The notes under the pieces are model-generated. The model worked only from the letters and a program-made list of their open reading frames with translations, was not told where the DNA came from and did not search any database. A stretch of DNA of 64,000 bases from Roseibium polysiphoniae. Lineage in GTDB: Bacteria; Pseudomonadota; Alphaproteobacteria; Rhizobiales; Stappiaceae. This document shows positions 26,002-34,812 of this stretch, piece after piece. Each line of letters opens with the position of its first letter. Position 1 is the stretch's first letter. The DNA is taken from contig NZ_JACYXJ010000007.1 of assembly GCF_014842925.1 (NCBI RefSeq), forward strand, positions 248,001 through 312,000, written 5' to 3'. The translations under genes were made by a program, and so were the position numbers.

Positions 26002-26814
26002 TCAGTGCGGTAGCGAGACGATGCCTGCTATCTGCGCCAACAGGTTTTGTGGAAATGCGGGCTCTGGAACGCTGCGCTGAAGCTTCAGGGTCTTGAGATC
26101 CCCGACCATTGTTTCAACGTCGGCGACCACCTCTTGATAGCTCGGCTGCCGAGCATCTGCATGGGCAAGATCGTCCCGCCTTACGCGGCCTGCGGCAATC
26201 GCAGCAGGCAAGCGGCTCCGGCAATTGCATTTGGCGGTCTTGGAAACCACGCCGCAGGATGTGGACGTAAAGGCAATCACGTCCTTTCTGGCCCGTGACA
26301 AACGCTTGCGATAATTGTCTGAAGTTATTTCCAGGATCGCCGCTGCTTCCACGTGGTCGAATTCGAGAATATCGCCGAGCACATAAGCAAGGCGATGATT
26401 GAAATCGAGACAGAGCAACATCGCCATTGTGCAGGAGATCCGAAGCTCGTTGAGCATAAGAGCCTCGTCTGGCGCGGCGGGCGGATCGGCGACAAGCCCG
26501 GTTTCGAGATCCGCTTTGAAGAGATCAAACGTCAGACCTGGATCCCGGTCTCGCAGTTTTTTCGCGCCCAGAAGGTGATTGCTTGCGACCCGATAGGCCC
26601 AAGTGGAGAAAGCGCTCTCTCCCCGGAAGGTGGAGAGTTTCGTCAGGATCAAGATCAGGATCTCCTGTGTCGCCTCCAGTGCATCGTCTGGGTTGGCCAG
26701 AACCCGCATTGATAGGTGATACATCTTGTCCTGAATTCCGATGAGCACCGCCTCCAGCGCGCTCTGGTCACCGGCCTGTGCCGCCGCTATCAGCTCGTTC
26801 GAAATTGCCTTCAT
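26002..26814 (-). CDS. ECF-type RNA polymerase sigma factor with cysteine-rich C-terminal extension
   Basis: 270 aa from ATG 26814; the longer frame overlaps the divergent mmcQ gene. Region sigma2 (ALEATQEILILILTKLSTF, then FSTWAYRVASNHLL) and sigma4 (LAYVLGDILEFDHVEAAAIL with ITSDNYRKRLSRARKDV) are clear. Beyond sigma4 is an extra 80 residues with a C-x8-C-x-C cluster (SCGVVSKTAKCNCRSR), likely metal-binding, and a helix QEVVADVETMVGDL. No anti-sigma factor gene is adjacent, so control may sit in this extension. Confidence 0.85.
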   Translation of the reverse strand: MKAISNELIAAAQAGDQSALEAVLIGIQDKMYHLSMRVLANPDDALEATQEILILILTKLSTFRGESAFSTWAYRVASNHLLGAKKLRDRDPGLTFDLFKADLETGLVADPPAAPDEALMLNELRISCTMAMLLCLDFNHRLAYVLGDILEFDHVEAAAILEITSDNYRKRLSRARKDVIAFTSTSCGVVSKTAKCNCRSRLPAAIAAGRVRRDDLAHADARQPSYQEVVADVETMVGDLKTLKLQRSVPEPAFPQNLLAQIAGIVSLPH

Positions 26815-26955
26815 CTCACCAAGTCCCTTTTGGTTCCTTTGGTAAGTTAGAGGACCGCCGGCCGGCAGGTGTGACACATTGTATTGAATTGGCTGCGCCA
26901 TGAGCTGCCTTGCTCTCAGGGGCAAAAGCTGAAAACTTCGCGGGACTTCTCTTTC

Positions 26956-27336
26956 ATGGCAGGCAATCCCTTGACCCGAGACGAATTCAACAGCTTCTGC
27001 GCAGGCCTTCCTGCGTCGACCAATGTCGTCCAATGGGGCAACGCCTCGGTCTGGAAGGTCGGTGGCAAGATCTTCGCCATCTGCTCCTCATGGGGCAGCG
27101 AAGGCGAGCAGCGGGTTAATTTCAAATGTTCGGATATGGCCTATTCGATGCTGATCCAGGAAGAAGGCATTGTTCCAGCACCTTATCTGGCAAGAGCCAA
27201 GTGGGTGCGCGTCGAGGACCCTGATGCACTGAGCAAGGAAGATTGCTGCGCCTATATCAAGGCGGCCCACGCAATCATCACGGCCAAACTCACTCGCAAA
27301 CAGCGGCAGGACCTCGGATTGGCGCAAACGTCATGA
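26956..27336 (+). CDS. MmcQ/YjbR-family protein
   Basis: 126 aa, MmcQ/YjbR fold. It begins MAGNPLTRDEFNSFCAGLP, then VVQWGNASVWKVGGKIFAI and the C-terminal ALSKEDCCAYIKAAHAIIT. Family members bind DNA or act as small folding scaffolds; function is not established. The ATG of the downstream MFS gene overlaps its stop (ATGA). An upstream frame to 26884 has no better ribosome site. Confidence 0.82.
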   Translation: MAGNPLTRDEFNSFCAGLPASTNVVQWGNASVWKVGGKIFAICSSWGSEGEQRVNFKCSDMAYSMLIQEEGIVPAPYLARAKWVRVEDPDALSKEDCCAYIKAAHAIITAKLTRKQRQDLGLAQTS

Positions 27337-28526
27337 ATCCTCAGAACAAGCTGGCCAAGCCGGTCTCGCTGGCACTCTTGATGCTTGCGGAGATCGCAGG
27401 CATGAGCCTTTGGTTCATGTCCGCGGCAATCCTTCCCGACATGGTAGCGGAAACCGCTATCTCGGAGTTCCGGCAAGCGGCCCTTTCGAGTGCCGTTCAA
27501 GCCGGCTTCGTTGTCGGCGCAGTCGCATCCGCGGTTTCCGGGCTGCCCGACCGTATGGATCCAAGGCGCCTGTTTGCACTGTGTGCAATTGCTGCCGCGC
27601 TCGCCAATGCGTCGCTTCTCGTCGTCACTCCAGGCGGCAACCTGGCGATCCTCGCGCGCTTTGTTACGGGCGCTCTTCTGGCCGGTGTCTATCCTGTCGG
27701 GCTGAAGATTGCCGTCGGCTGGGGACAGAAGGACCGCGGTTTTCTGGTTGGAGCTCTCGTAGGTGCCCTGACCTTTGGATCGGCAGCACCCCATCTCTTG
27801 GCGCTTGCCGGAGGCGCCGACTGGCGTTGGAGCGTTTCAATCGCCTCTCTTGCTTCGGTTGCCGGAGCATTCTTGTGCCTGGCCGCGGCGCTCGGACCGT
27901 TCCATGCAGCAGCTGGCCGCTTTGACATCCGCACCATCGGAGCGGCCTGGACCAATCGAAAAGTGCGCCTCGCCTATGCCGGATACCTCGGCCATATGTG
28001 GGAGCTCTATGCGATGTGGGCCTGGATCGGCCTCGCGGCCACGGTGTCCTTTGCAATGTCGATGCCCGAGGCGGAGGCCATCGCCCTCGGCCGCCTGCTC
28101 GCCTTTGGCGCAATAGCAGCCGGCGGTGTTGCCTGTGTCGTCGGCGGGCTTTTTGCAGACCGCTTTGGCAAGGAAAACATAGCAATCGTCGCCCTTGTTG
28201 TGAGCGGTTGCGGCGCAGTTGCCAGCGCGATCACCTTCGGCGGGCCTGCATGGCTGACGATCCTCTGTGTTCTGATCTGGGGCGCCGCCATCCTGCCCGA
28301 TTCAGCCCAGTTCTCTGCGCTTGTTGCCGATCACTCCCCGCCGGACCAGACCGGCAGCCTGATGACATTCCAGACGGCGCTGGGCTTCGCCCTGACATTC
28401 GCCACAGTCCAGCTGACACCGGTTCTGGCGCTCGCGATTGGCTGGCAAGCAGTCTTCATCATCATGGCACTTGGCCCGGCTTTCGGGATCGCCGCAATGC
28501 TTCGTCTCAAACAGCTCACCCGATAG
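27333..28526 (+). CDS. MFS transporter
   Basis: 397 aa, twelve predicted membrane segments. It starts with LAKPVSLALLMLAEIAGMSLWFMSAAILPDM. SGLPDRMDPRRL is the loop 2-3 signature and GGLFADRFGKENI its C-terminal repeat. ATP-independent export or uptake of a small solute; the substrate cannot be read. It overlaps mmcQ by 4 bp, so the two are translationally coupled. Confidence 0.88.
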   Translation: MNPQNKLAKPVSLALLMLAEIAGMSLWFMSAAILPDMVAETAISEFRQAALSSAVQAGFVVGAVASAVSGLPDRMDPRRLFALCAIAAALANASLLVVTPGGNLAILARFVTGALLAGVYPVGLKIAVGWGQKDRGFLVGALVGALTFGSAAPHLLALAGGADWRWSVSIASLASVAGAFLCLAAALGPFHAAAGRFDIRTIGAAWTNRKVRLAYAGYLGHMWELYAMWAWIGLAATVSFAMSMPEAEAIALGRLLAFGAIAAGGVACVVGGLFADRFGKENIAIVALVVSGCGAVASAITFGGPAWLTILCVLIWGAAILPDSAQFSALVADHSPPDQTGSLMTFQTALGFALTFATVQLTPVLALAIGWQAVFIIMALGPAFGIAAMLRLKQLTR

Positions 28527-28543
28527 AGAATTCTGCAGCAATT

Positions 28544-28577
28544 AAAAAGCCGCCCCGGTTGCCCGGAGCGGCTTTTC
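28544..28577. terminator. Bidirectional terminator between the MFS gene and ugpC
   Basis: AAAAGCCGC (28545-28553) pairs with GCGGCTTTT (28568-28576) around CCCGGTTGCCCGGA, which can form a further inner stem. A- and T-runs flank both sides, serving the convergent transcripts. Confidence 0.85.
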
Positions 28578-28618
28578 CTTGAAAGGCAGCGCCCTCGTAG
28601 GCTGCCCTTCAAATCCGA

Positions 28619-29704
28619 TCAGGACTCAATGCGAGCGCCCGTTTCTGCATCGAAGAAGTGCACGTCCTTTGGCTCGGCACGCAGGAATAGCGTCTGGCCA
28701 GGCTCATAGGTGGAGTGACTCTCGACACGGACAACGATTTCCTCACCGCTTTCGGCAAACTCGCCATAGATGTAGCTTTCAGCTCCGACCGGCTCGAGAA
28801 CGTTGACCTTGATCTCCAGATCCACGCCTGAGTTTCCGTCGCCCTTTGGCGCTTCCACAACGCTCATGTGCTCGGGCCGAATACCAAGCGTATAGGCGGA
28901 CTTGCCGAACGCATTCGCACCCGACAGACCCTTGCCACTCACCAGAGAAAGGCCGTTTTCGTCGCCCTTCACTTTGAGCAAGTTCATGGCGGGCGAGCCG
29001 ATAAAGCTCGCGACAAAGGTCGACGCTGGCTTGTCGTAGACGTCGATCGGTGCACCGATCTGCTCGATGTTGCCGCCATTGAGGACGACAAGACGATCCG
29101 CCAGGGTCATGGCTTCGAGCTGATCGTGAGTGACATAGACGCTCGTCGTGCCCAGGCCCTTCTGCAGGCGCTTGATTTCGACGCGCATCTGAACGCGCAG
29201 CTTGGCATCGAGGTTGGACAGCGGCTCATCAAACAGGAAAGCGGCCGGCTCACGCACGATGGCGCGCCCCATGGCGACACGCTGGCGCTGGCCGCCGGAC
29301 AAGGCGCGCGGCTTGCGATCGAGATAGTCGCCAATTTCCAGAATGCGGGCAGCTTCCTTCACACGGCGGTCGATTTCCGCCTTGTCCATGTTCCTGTTCT
29401 TCAGGCCATAGGCGAGGTTGTTATAGACCGACATATGCGGGTAGAGCGCATAGTTCTGGAACACCATCGCGATGTCGCGATCTGCAGGATCAACCTTGTT
29501 GACCACGCGGTCGCCGATGCTGATTTCACCGGTGGTGATATCCTCAAGCCCTGCAATCATGCGCAGCAGCGTGGACTTGCCGCAGCCGGACGGGCCGACC
29601 AGAACAATGAACTCGCCGTCGGCGATATCGATGGAAACACCTTTGACTGCTTCCACATCTCCGGCATAGACCTTGCGGACTGTATCGAGAGTAATCGTAG
29701 ACAT
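28619..29704 (-). CDS. ugpC: sn-Glycerol-3-phosphate-type ABC transporter ATP-binding protein
   Basis: 361 aa. Walker [11 protein letters not shown]-loop [11 protein letters not shown], signature [16 protein letters not shown] and Walker [12 protein letters not shown] are intact. The C-terminal TOBE/OB region ([12 protein letters not shown]) marks the UgpC/MalK group. It energises uptake at the inner membrane with UgpA and UgpE. It is the last gene of ugpBAEC. Confidence 0.92.
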   Translation of the reverse strand: MSTITLDTVRKVYAGDVEAVKGVSIDIADGEFIVLVGPSGCGKSTLLRMIAGLEDITTGEISIGDRVVNKVDPADRDIAMVFQNYALYPHMSVYNNLAYGLKNRNMDKAEIDRRVKEAARILEIGDYLDRKPRALSGGQRQRVAMGRAIVREPAAFLFDEPLSNLDAKLRVQMRVEIKRLQKGLGTTSVYVTHDQLEAMTLADRLVVLNGGNIEQIGAPIDVYDKPASTFVASFIGSPAMNLLKVKGDENGLSLVSGKGLSGANAFGKSAYTLGIRPEHMSVVEAPKGDGNSGVDLEIKVNVLEPVGAESYIYGEFAESGEEIVVRVESHSTYEPGQTLFLRAEPKDVHFFDAETGARIES

Positions 29705-29712
29705 TTAGAACC

Positions 29713-30555
29713 TCACTTGTCGCTCTCGACGAGCCCTTTGACAAACCAGCTTTGGAAGATCACCACAACGATGACAGGCGGCAGCATCGCGAGGATCGCC
29801 ATGGCCATGATCTGATCGTAGTCAGGGATCTGTGCTCCGACCCATACCTGAAGGATCTGCTTGATCCCGCGCACCAGGGTAAAGAACGATTCATCGGTCG
29901 TGATCAGCGTTGGCCAGAGATACTGGTTCCAGCCATAGACGAACATGATGATGAAGATCGCGGCCATCATCGTTTTCGACAATGGAACCAGGATATCGAT
30001 GAAGAACTTCCACGGACCCGCACCGTCGATGCGGGCTGCCTCTGTCAGTTCGTCAGGAACCGACATGAAAAACTGGCGGAAGAAGAATGTGCCAGTCGCC
30101 GATGCGATCAATGGGACGATCAGCCCCTGGTAGGTGTTGACCATGCCGAGCTGTTGAACGATTTCGTAGGACGGCAGGATCCTAACTTCCAGCGGCAGCA
30201 GGAGCGTGGAGAAGATGATCCAGAAGCAGAAGGTCGCCATCGGAAACCGGAAGTAGACGATGGCGTAGGCGGCCAGCATCGAGATCACGATCTTGCCGAT
30301 GGCAAAGCCAAGGCCAAGGATCAGCGAATTCTTCAGCATGACCAGGCCGTTGACTTCCTTGGTGAAGCCGCCAGCCCGGAACAGGACGTCCTCATAGGCT
30401 TGCAGCCCCTGGTCGCCAAATCCGAATTGGAGGCCTGACCTGTATATGGTCACCGCGTCGTGTGTTGACGTGATGAAGGCCAGCACGACGGGCGCAACCA
30501 TGAAGAAGACGCCGGAAAGCAGGATCACATGATCCCAGATTTGCAAACGTTTCAT
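29713..30555 (-). CDS. ugpE: ABC transporter permease UgpE
   Basis: 280 aa with six membrane segments. The EAA loop that contacts the ATPase is DELTEAARIDGAGPWKFF. GAGGAGG lies just before the ATG. The gene sits 8 bp from ugpC and 10 bp from ugpA. Together with UgpA it forms the glycerol-3-phosphate or glycerophosphodiester channel. Confidence 0.9.
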   Translation of the reverse strand: MKRLQIWDHVILLSGVFFMVAPVVLAFITSTHDAVTIYRSGLQFGFGDQGLQAYEDVLFRAGGFTKEVNGLVMLKNSLILGLGFAIGKIVISMLAAYAIVYFRFPMATFCFWIIFSTLLLPLEVRILPSYEIVQQLGMVNTYQGLIVPLIASATGTFFFRQFFMSVPDELTEAARIDGAGPWKFFIDILVPLSKTMMAAIFIIMFVYGWNQYLWPTLITTDESFFTLVRGIKQILQVWVGAQIPDYDQIMAMAILAMLPPVIVVVIFQSWFVKGLVESDK

Positions 30556-30565
30556 CCCCGCCTCC

Positions 30566-31447
30566 TCAGGTGTAGTGAACGCGCCGCTCGATAAGGCGGA
30601 ACTGGATGATTGTCAGGATGAACACCAGGGCCATCAGAATGACGGATTGTGCGGAGGAACCGCCAAGGTCATTGCCGCGGAACCCGTCCAGGTAAACCTT
30701 GTAGACCAGGGTCACCGGGTTGTTGCCCGGCTCGGTCTTGAGGATCACGTCGATGATGCCGAAGGTGTCGAAGAAGGCGTAGGTGATGTTGATGATCAAC
30801 AAGAAGAAACCGGTCGGCGCGAGCAGTGGGAATGTGACCGTCCAAAAGCGGCGGAAGCCCGACCGGCAGTCAATGCTGGCAGCCTCCTGGACCGATTTGG
30901 AAATCCCCTGAAGACCTGACAGGAAGAAGATGAAGTTGACCGGGACCTGCTTCCAGACCGCTGCAACGACCATTGCGATCGCAGTGTCGGAGTAACTGAC
31001 GCCCACCTGCATTTCCCAGCCGAACATCGCCACCAGATCCACGATCGGCCCGACATGCTGGTCGAACAGCAAAATGCCGATAAGGCCGGCGACCGGGGGC
31101 GCAACGGCATAGACCCACATCAACAGGGTCTTGTAGCTCGATGCACCGCGCAGAACCTTGTCGGCCTTAACGGCCAGCAACAACGCAATGCCCAGGGAAA
31201 GGGCTGTTACGAAGAATGTGAAAACGCCCGTGAACCGGGCCACGCGCCCGTAGTCCGTCGAAGTGACCGTATCGATGAAATTGTCGAAACCGACAAAGGT
31301 CGAGCCAAAGCCGAACGGATCTTCCAGGTAAAAGGAAGAGCGCACCGCCTCTGCTGCCGGCCAAAGGAAAAAGACCCCGACAATCCCGAGCTGCGGTAAC
31401 AGCAGGAGATAGGGGATCAGACGTGATTGGAACTGGACTTTTTTCAT
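30566..31447 (-). CDS. ugpA: ABC transporter permease UgpA
   Basis: 293 aa, six membrane segments, first RLIPYLLLLPQLGIVGVFFL. The EAA loop is SKSVQEAASIDCRSGFRRF. The start ATG follows GGTGAG. It is separated from ugpB by 111 bp that include a stable stem-loop, which probably sets unequal levels of binding protein and permease. Confidence 0.9.
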   Translation of the reverse strand: MKKVQFQSRLIPYLLLLPQLGIVGVFFLWPAAEAVRSSFYLEDPFGFGSTFVGFDNFIDTVTSTDYGRVARFTGVFTFFVTALSLGIALLLAVKADKVLRGASSYKTLLMWVYAVAPPVAGLIGILLFDQHVGPIVDLVAMFGWEMQVGVSYSDTAIAMVVAAVWKQVPVNFIFFLSGLQGISKSVQEAASIDCRSGFRRFWTVTFPLLAPTGFFLLIINITYAFFDTFGIIDVILKTEPGNNPVTLVYKVYLDGFRGNDLGGSSAQSVILMALVFILTIIQFRLIERRVHYT

Positions 31448-31514
31448 CGTCTCACCGCGAACGAACGCGGCGGGTCATGGTTGTGACACCATCGCACCCG
31501 CCCGCTTCATGGGA

Positions 31515-31539
31515 ATGGGGGCGCTCAACGCGCCCCCAT
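31515..31539 (-). terminator. Intercistronic stem-loop between ugpB and ugpA
   Basis: ATGGGGGCGC-N5-GCGCCCCCAT, a 10-bp perfect stem without a T-tail. Such hairpins behind binding-protein genes usually protect the upstream mRNA or partly stop transcription. Confidence 0.65.
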
Positions 31540-31558
31540 CGGATCTCAAGCTCGGAAA

Positions 31559-32869
31559 TTAGTTTCCGGTGGTCTTGGCAAAACGCTCAAGAAGCTTGTC
31601 GCCGTCGGCCTTGATAACGTCGAATGCGTTGTCAACGTCGGTTTCGCCGGACATGACCTTGCCGAGTTCACGGTTCATGACGTCACGAACCTGAACGTAG
31701 AAGCCCATGCGGTAGCCCTTGGTCCACTCGCCGCCTTCCAGAGAAAGCTGCTGAATGCCAACTTCGGCTGCCGGTGTGCGGTCGTAGTGACCGTCTTTCT
31801 TGGCCAGTTCGTAAGCAGCTTCGGTGATCGGCACATAGCCGGTCTCTTTGTGCCACATGTACTGGACTTCAGGAGACGTCAGGTACTCGAAGAAGGAAGC
31901 GGTACACTTGTTTTCTTCAGCCGACTTGCCGGACATTGCGAAGAGAGCAGCACCACCGATGAAGGAAGCCTTGTTCGCGCCTTCAACAGCATCCCAGTAA
32001 GGCAGGAACGTTGCAGAGAACGGGAATTCAACGGTCTTGGAGATGCCACCGAAGGACCCGGAAGAACCGATCCACAGAGCAACCTTGCCTTCGTTGAACG
32101 GAGCCTGGTTGTCGCCCCAGCCGGTGCCGTAATAGCCGAACAGGTCAGCATCGAGCCACTTCTTGACAGCCTTGAAGTGGTTGCGGATTGGCTCACCGAA
32201 GATCAACTCAGTGCCTTCTGCACCGTCGTAACCGTTGTTGTTCGTTGCGAACTGAAGGTCATGACGGGACTTGAAGTTTTCGACGAATTCCCAAGGAAGG
32301 TGGGACTGAACGAGCGGCACGTAGCCAGCTTCTTTCAGCTTCGGAGCAATTGCTTCGAACTCTTCGTAGGTCTTCGGAGCTTCAACGCCAGCTTTTTTCA
32401 TGGCGTCTTCGTTCACGTAGAGGATCGGAGCGGAGGAGTTGAACGGCATGCCGATCATCTTGCCTTCGCCGTCAGCGTAGAAATAGCGAACACCGGCAAT
32501 GTAGTCTTCGATGTTGAACTCAACGCCGTTGTCGTTCAGCAGGTCTTCAACCGGTACAACAGCGCCCGGAGCGCCGATGATGGTTGCGGAACCGGCATCA
32601 AAAACCTGCAGGATGTTCGGCTGTTCGCCAGCGCGGAACGCAGCGATACCAGCGGTCAGAGCGTCTTCGTAGCCGCCCTTGAAGACCGGTGTCAGGTTAC
32701 ACGCATCCTGGGAGGCGTTGTAGCCAGTGGAGATTTCGTTGACGACTTCGCCGAGGCGGCCGCCCATTGCGTGCCACCAGGTGAATTCGGTTGCAGCATA
32801 AGAAACAGAAGAAGTGCCGAGCATAGCGGCCGCAGCGACGATGCTGGCGACAGTCTTACGGTAAGCCAT
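31559..32869 (-). CDS. ugpB: Periplasmic glycerol-3-phosphate-type substrate-binding protein
   Basis: 436 aa from ATG 32869 (GGGAG, spacing 8); the frame continues to a TTG at 32887. A signal peptide (AYRKTVASIVAAAAMLG, cut near SYAATEF) is followed by the cluster-1 extracellular-binding fold. EFTWWHAMGGRLGEVVNEI and FKGGYEDALTAGIAAFRAG are UgpB signatures. MPFNSSAPILYVNEDAMKKAG and WIGSSGSFGG are further conserved parts. It captures glycerol-3-phosphate or glycerophosphodiesters for UgpAEC. Confidence 0.9.
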   Translation of the reverse strand: MAYRKTVASIVAAAAMLGTSSVSYAATEFTWWHAMGGRLGEVVNEISTGYNASQDACNLTPVFKGGYEDALTAGIAAFRAGEQPNILQVFDAGSATIIGAPGAVVPVEDLLNDNGVEFNIEDYIAGVRYFYADGEGKMIGMPFNSSAPILYVNEDAMKKAGVEAPKTYEEFEAIAPKLKEAGYVPLVQSHLPWEFVENFKSRHDLQFATNNNGYDGAEGTELIFGEPIRNHFKAVKKWLDADLFGYYGTGWGDNQAPFNEGKVALWIGSSGSFGGISKTVEFPFSATFLPYWDAVEGANKASFIGGAALFAMSGKSAEENKCTASFFEYLTSPEVQYMWHKETGYVPITEAAYELAKKDGHYDRTPAAEVGIQQLSLEGGEWTKGYRMGFYVQVRDVMNRELGKVMSGETDVDNAFDVIKADGDKLLERFAKTTGN

Positions 32870-32981
32870 TATGTTTGCTCCCATCAATTGAGGCGAATGC
32901 CTCGGTCAGCAGTTGAGTATCCAGGCTGCCAAAATGGCTTGCTCGACAGCCTGTGTGATAACGCCTGCGTTTCGTATTGTT

Positions 32982-33014
32982 TTCATATGAACGCTATATG
33001 TCGCTCATATGAAC
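32982..33014. promoter_or_regulatory. Tandem palindromic operator candidates upstream of ugpB
   Basis: TTCATATGAA (32982-32991, perfect palindrome) and TCATATGAAC (33005-33014) have centres 22 bp apart, two helical turns, on the same DNA face. They lie about 115-140 bp upstream of the ugpB start. The binding protein is unknown. Confidence 0.55.
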
Positions 33015-33214
33015 ATTAAACGACAGTCAAAACGAACATGGAAGACCAGCCATCGATATAAATTTCGGAGCGGTCTTTCTGTCGATTTCAGCAGCAGAAA
33101 TACCGCAGCGAAACCGTCGTTTTTCCCGAGCTCCAGCCATCAATGACCGGATAGCAAACCGCGCATCGGCGTCACGGTCAGAACCCTATGGCGTTCGGAT
33201 GACTGCCACGCTTC

Positions 33215-33226
33215 GTTCATATGAAC
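33215..33226. promoter_or_regulatory. Third copy of the TCATATGAAC palindrome
   Basis: GTTCATATGAAC, a perfect 12-bp palindrome. With the following ATT it shares 13 bases (TCATATGAACATT) with the second upstream copy. Centre-to-centre distance is 212 bp, near twenty helical turns, which would suit DNA looping. Confidence 0.5.
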
Positions 33227-33362
33227 ATTGCGTGACGCACTTTTGCGACGCGCGCGCTCCTGCCGGCGGACGAATGTGACACCTCAAAACTGGCTCATTC
33301 CCTGAAGCATTTCGCCTTGGCGGCAAAATGGCTTGCAAAGAGGGTGCAGATTCCGCAATTGT

Positions 33363-33560
33363 GGTTCGATGGTTCCGCCAATCAAACGGTGCGGCGGATT
33401 AAAAGGGAACACGGTGAGGCGTACCCAAAAGGGACCGAAACCGTGGCTGCCCCCGCAACTGTGAGCGGCAAGTCCATTCCAAAAGCCACTGGCGTGCTCG
33501 GCTGAGCGCGCCGGGAAGGCGGAACGGGCGTTGAGCTGCAAGCCAGGAGACCTGCCATAC
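33363..33560 (+). ncRNA. Cobalamin (B12) riboswitch
   Basis: The conserved core elements are in order: GCTGCCCCCGCAACTG at 33446, GCCACTG at 33485, GGGAAGGC at 33513 and the B12 box GCAAGCCAGGAGACCTGCC ending at 33556. A GC hairpin (CCGGCCTCGCGGCCGG) and a second stem lie between the box and the ribosome site GGACAGGAG. Control of the downstream CbiM-like gene by sequestering its start is likely. B12 would turn expression down. Confidence 0.95.
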
Positions 33561-33626
33561 AAACTCCGGCCTCGCGGCCGGGCCTCTAGCAACCCTTCCC
33601 ACGGTGGGTGTGGACAGGAGAAAAAA

Positions 33627-34313
33627 ATGCATATCGAACCGGGTATCGTCGACGGTGCCAAACTCACTCTCAGCTACGCAACAGCGATCGCGTCCCTTGG
33701 TTATGCGGCCAAGATGGCCATCACCAATCGCCAGGACAATGGCGGAATTACCGGCCTTCTCAACCGCAGCGTTCTAACAACCGCGCTTGTTTTCAGCTTC
33801 TTTCAGATTCTGCCGCATTATCCGGTTGGCGTTTCCGAGGTGCACTTCATTCTCGGCTCGACCCTGTTCCTGCTGTTCGGCGCAGGTCCCGCAGCGCTAG
33901 GCCTTGCCGGCGGCTTGCTCTTGCAGGGCGTGTTCTTCGCCCCCGCCGACCTGCCGCAGTACGGCATGAACGTCACGACGCTTCTGGTGCCGCTTTTCGC
34001 AGTCGCCATGCTGGCCAAAAAGGTCATTCCGGCGAAAACCGCCTATGTCGACCTGAGCTATGGACAGGCGCTTGCCCTCTCGACCGCCTATCAGGGCGGT
34101 GTGGTTGCCTGGGTGGCCTTCTGGGCCTTCTACGGTCAGGGCTTTGGCGCTGCGAACCTTGCTTCAGTCAGCACATTCGGTGCGACCTACATGCTGGTCG
34201 TTCTCATGGAGCCGCTCGTGGATCTCGCGATCCTCGCGGGCGCAAAGACGGTTTCCGGCCTCAAGGGCCACCAGATCGTTCAGGCGCGTCTGCATACGGC
34301 CGCAGCTGCCTAA
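33627..34313 (+). CDS. CbiM-like ECF transporter permease, stand-alone
   Basis: 228 aa from ATG 33627 behind AGGAG. The N-terminus MHIEPGIVDGAKL resembles CbiM (MHIMEG type), whose N-terminal Met and His coordinate the metal. The chain then has hydrophobic segments and FGAGPAALGLAGGLLLQG. It lies directly downstream of the B12 riboswitch, so import of cobalt or a corrinoid-related ligand is likely. No cbiN, cbiQ or cbiO follows; the gene ends in a terminator. Whether it works without ATPase partners or borrows them is unknown. Confidence 0.8.
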   Translation: MHIEPGIVDGAKLTLSYATAIASLGYAAKMAITNRQDNGGITGLLNRSVLTTALVFSFFQILPHYPVGVSEVHFILGSTLFLLFGAGPAALGLAGGLLLQGVFFAPADLPQYGMNVTTLLVPLFAVAMLAKKVIPAKTAYVDLSYGQALALSTAYQGGVVAWVAFWAFYGQGFGAANLASVSTFGATYMLVVLMEPLVDLAILAGAKTVSGLKGHQIVQARLHTAAAA

Positions 34314-34334
34314 GACCATTTCGACAGACTGCTG

Positions 34335-34363
34335 AAAAGCCCGGGCAATGCCCGGGCTTTTTT
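34335..34363. terminator. Terminator after the CbiM-like gene
   Basis: AAAAGCCCGGGC-AAT-GCCCGGGCTTTTTT, a perfect stem with a T-run, and an A-run on the other side, so it also serves the convergent yqaA-like gene. Confidence 0.9.
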
Positions 34364-34374
34364 GCGTCCGTGGC

Positions 34375-34812
34375 CTAGAAAATTCCCAGCGTGATCGCGG
34401 CGACAATCAGATAGCGCACGGTCTTGGCGATGGCGACGAGAGCCAGAAATGACCAGAACGGCTCACGCAGTACTCCGGCGGCAAGCGTGAGCGGGTCTCC
34501 TATGACTGGCGCCCAGCTCATCAACAGGCTCCATTTTCCGTAGCCGCGATACCAGTTGGATGCCCGGTCAAGCTGCTGCGGCGTCACTGGAAACCAGCGG
34601 CGGGACGAAAACCGGTCGACGCCGCGGCCAAGCAACCAGTTCACGACAGACCCCAAGGTGTTACCGAGGCTCGCGACCGCGATCAACAGCCAGACCGGAG
34701 CAAGATCAGCCGCGATCAATCCCGCAAGGCCAAGCTCCGACTGCGCAGGCAAGATCGTAGCTGCCAGAAAAGAGAGGAGGAACAGGCCGGTGAGACTGCC
34801 AATCCCGCTCAC
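34375..34812 (-). CDS. YqaA/DedA-family membrane protein
   Basis: YqaA-like. FLLSFLAATILPAQSELGL opens the domain, then SLGNTLGSVVNWLLGRG and WSLLMSWAPVIGDPLTLAAGVLR, the SNARE-associated/DedA core. About four membrane segments; it is probably a membrane homeostasis transporter. The start is uncertain. The frame extends to 34944, but the family begins near GTG 34812 (145 aa). That GTG sits in the loop of a TCCCGC-GCGGGA hairpin and has no obvious Shine-Dalgarno. Confidence 0.75.
   Translation of the reverse strand: MSGIGSLTGLFLLSFLAATILPAQSELGLAGLIAADLAPVWLLIAVASLGNTLGSVVNWLLGRGVDRFSSRRWFPVTPQQLDRASNWYRGYGKWSLLMSWAPVIGDPLTLAAGVLREPFWSFLALVAIAKTVRYLIVAAITLGIF

Larger units (their letters stand above)
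32888..33360. other. Intergenic region between ugpB and the cobalamin riboswitch
   Basis: About 470 bp without a gene. It holds the divergent promoters for ugpB and the riboswitch transcript, and three copies of a TCATATGAAC motif, listed separately. No other pattern was recognised. Confidence 0.6.

Noticed and set aside
33284..33667. A 127-codon minus-strand frame
   Set aside because: It lies across the B12 riboswitch and shows only low-complexity Arg/Pro residues.
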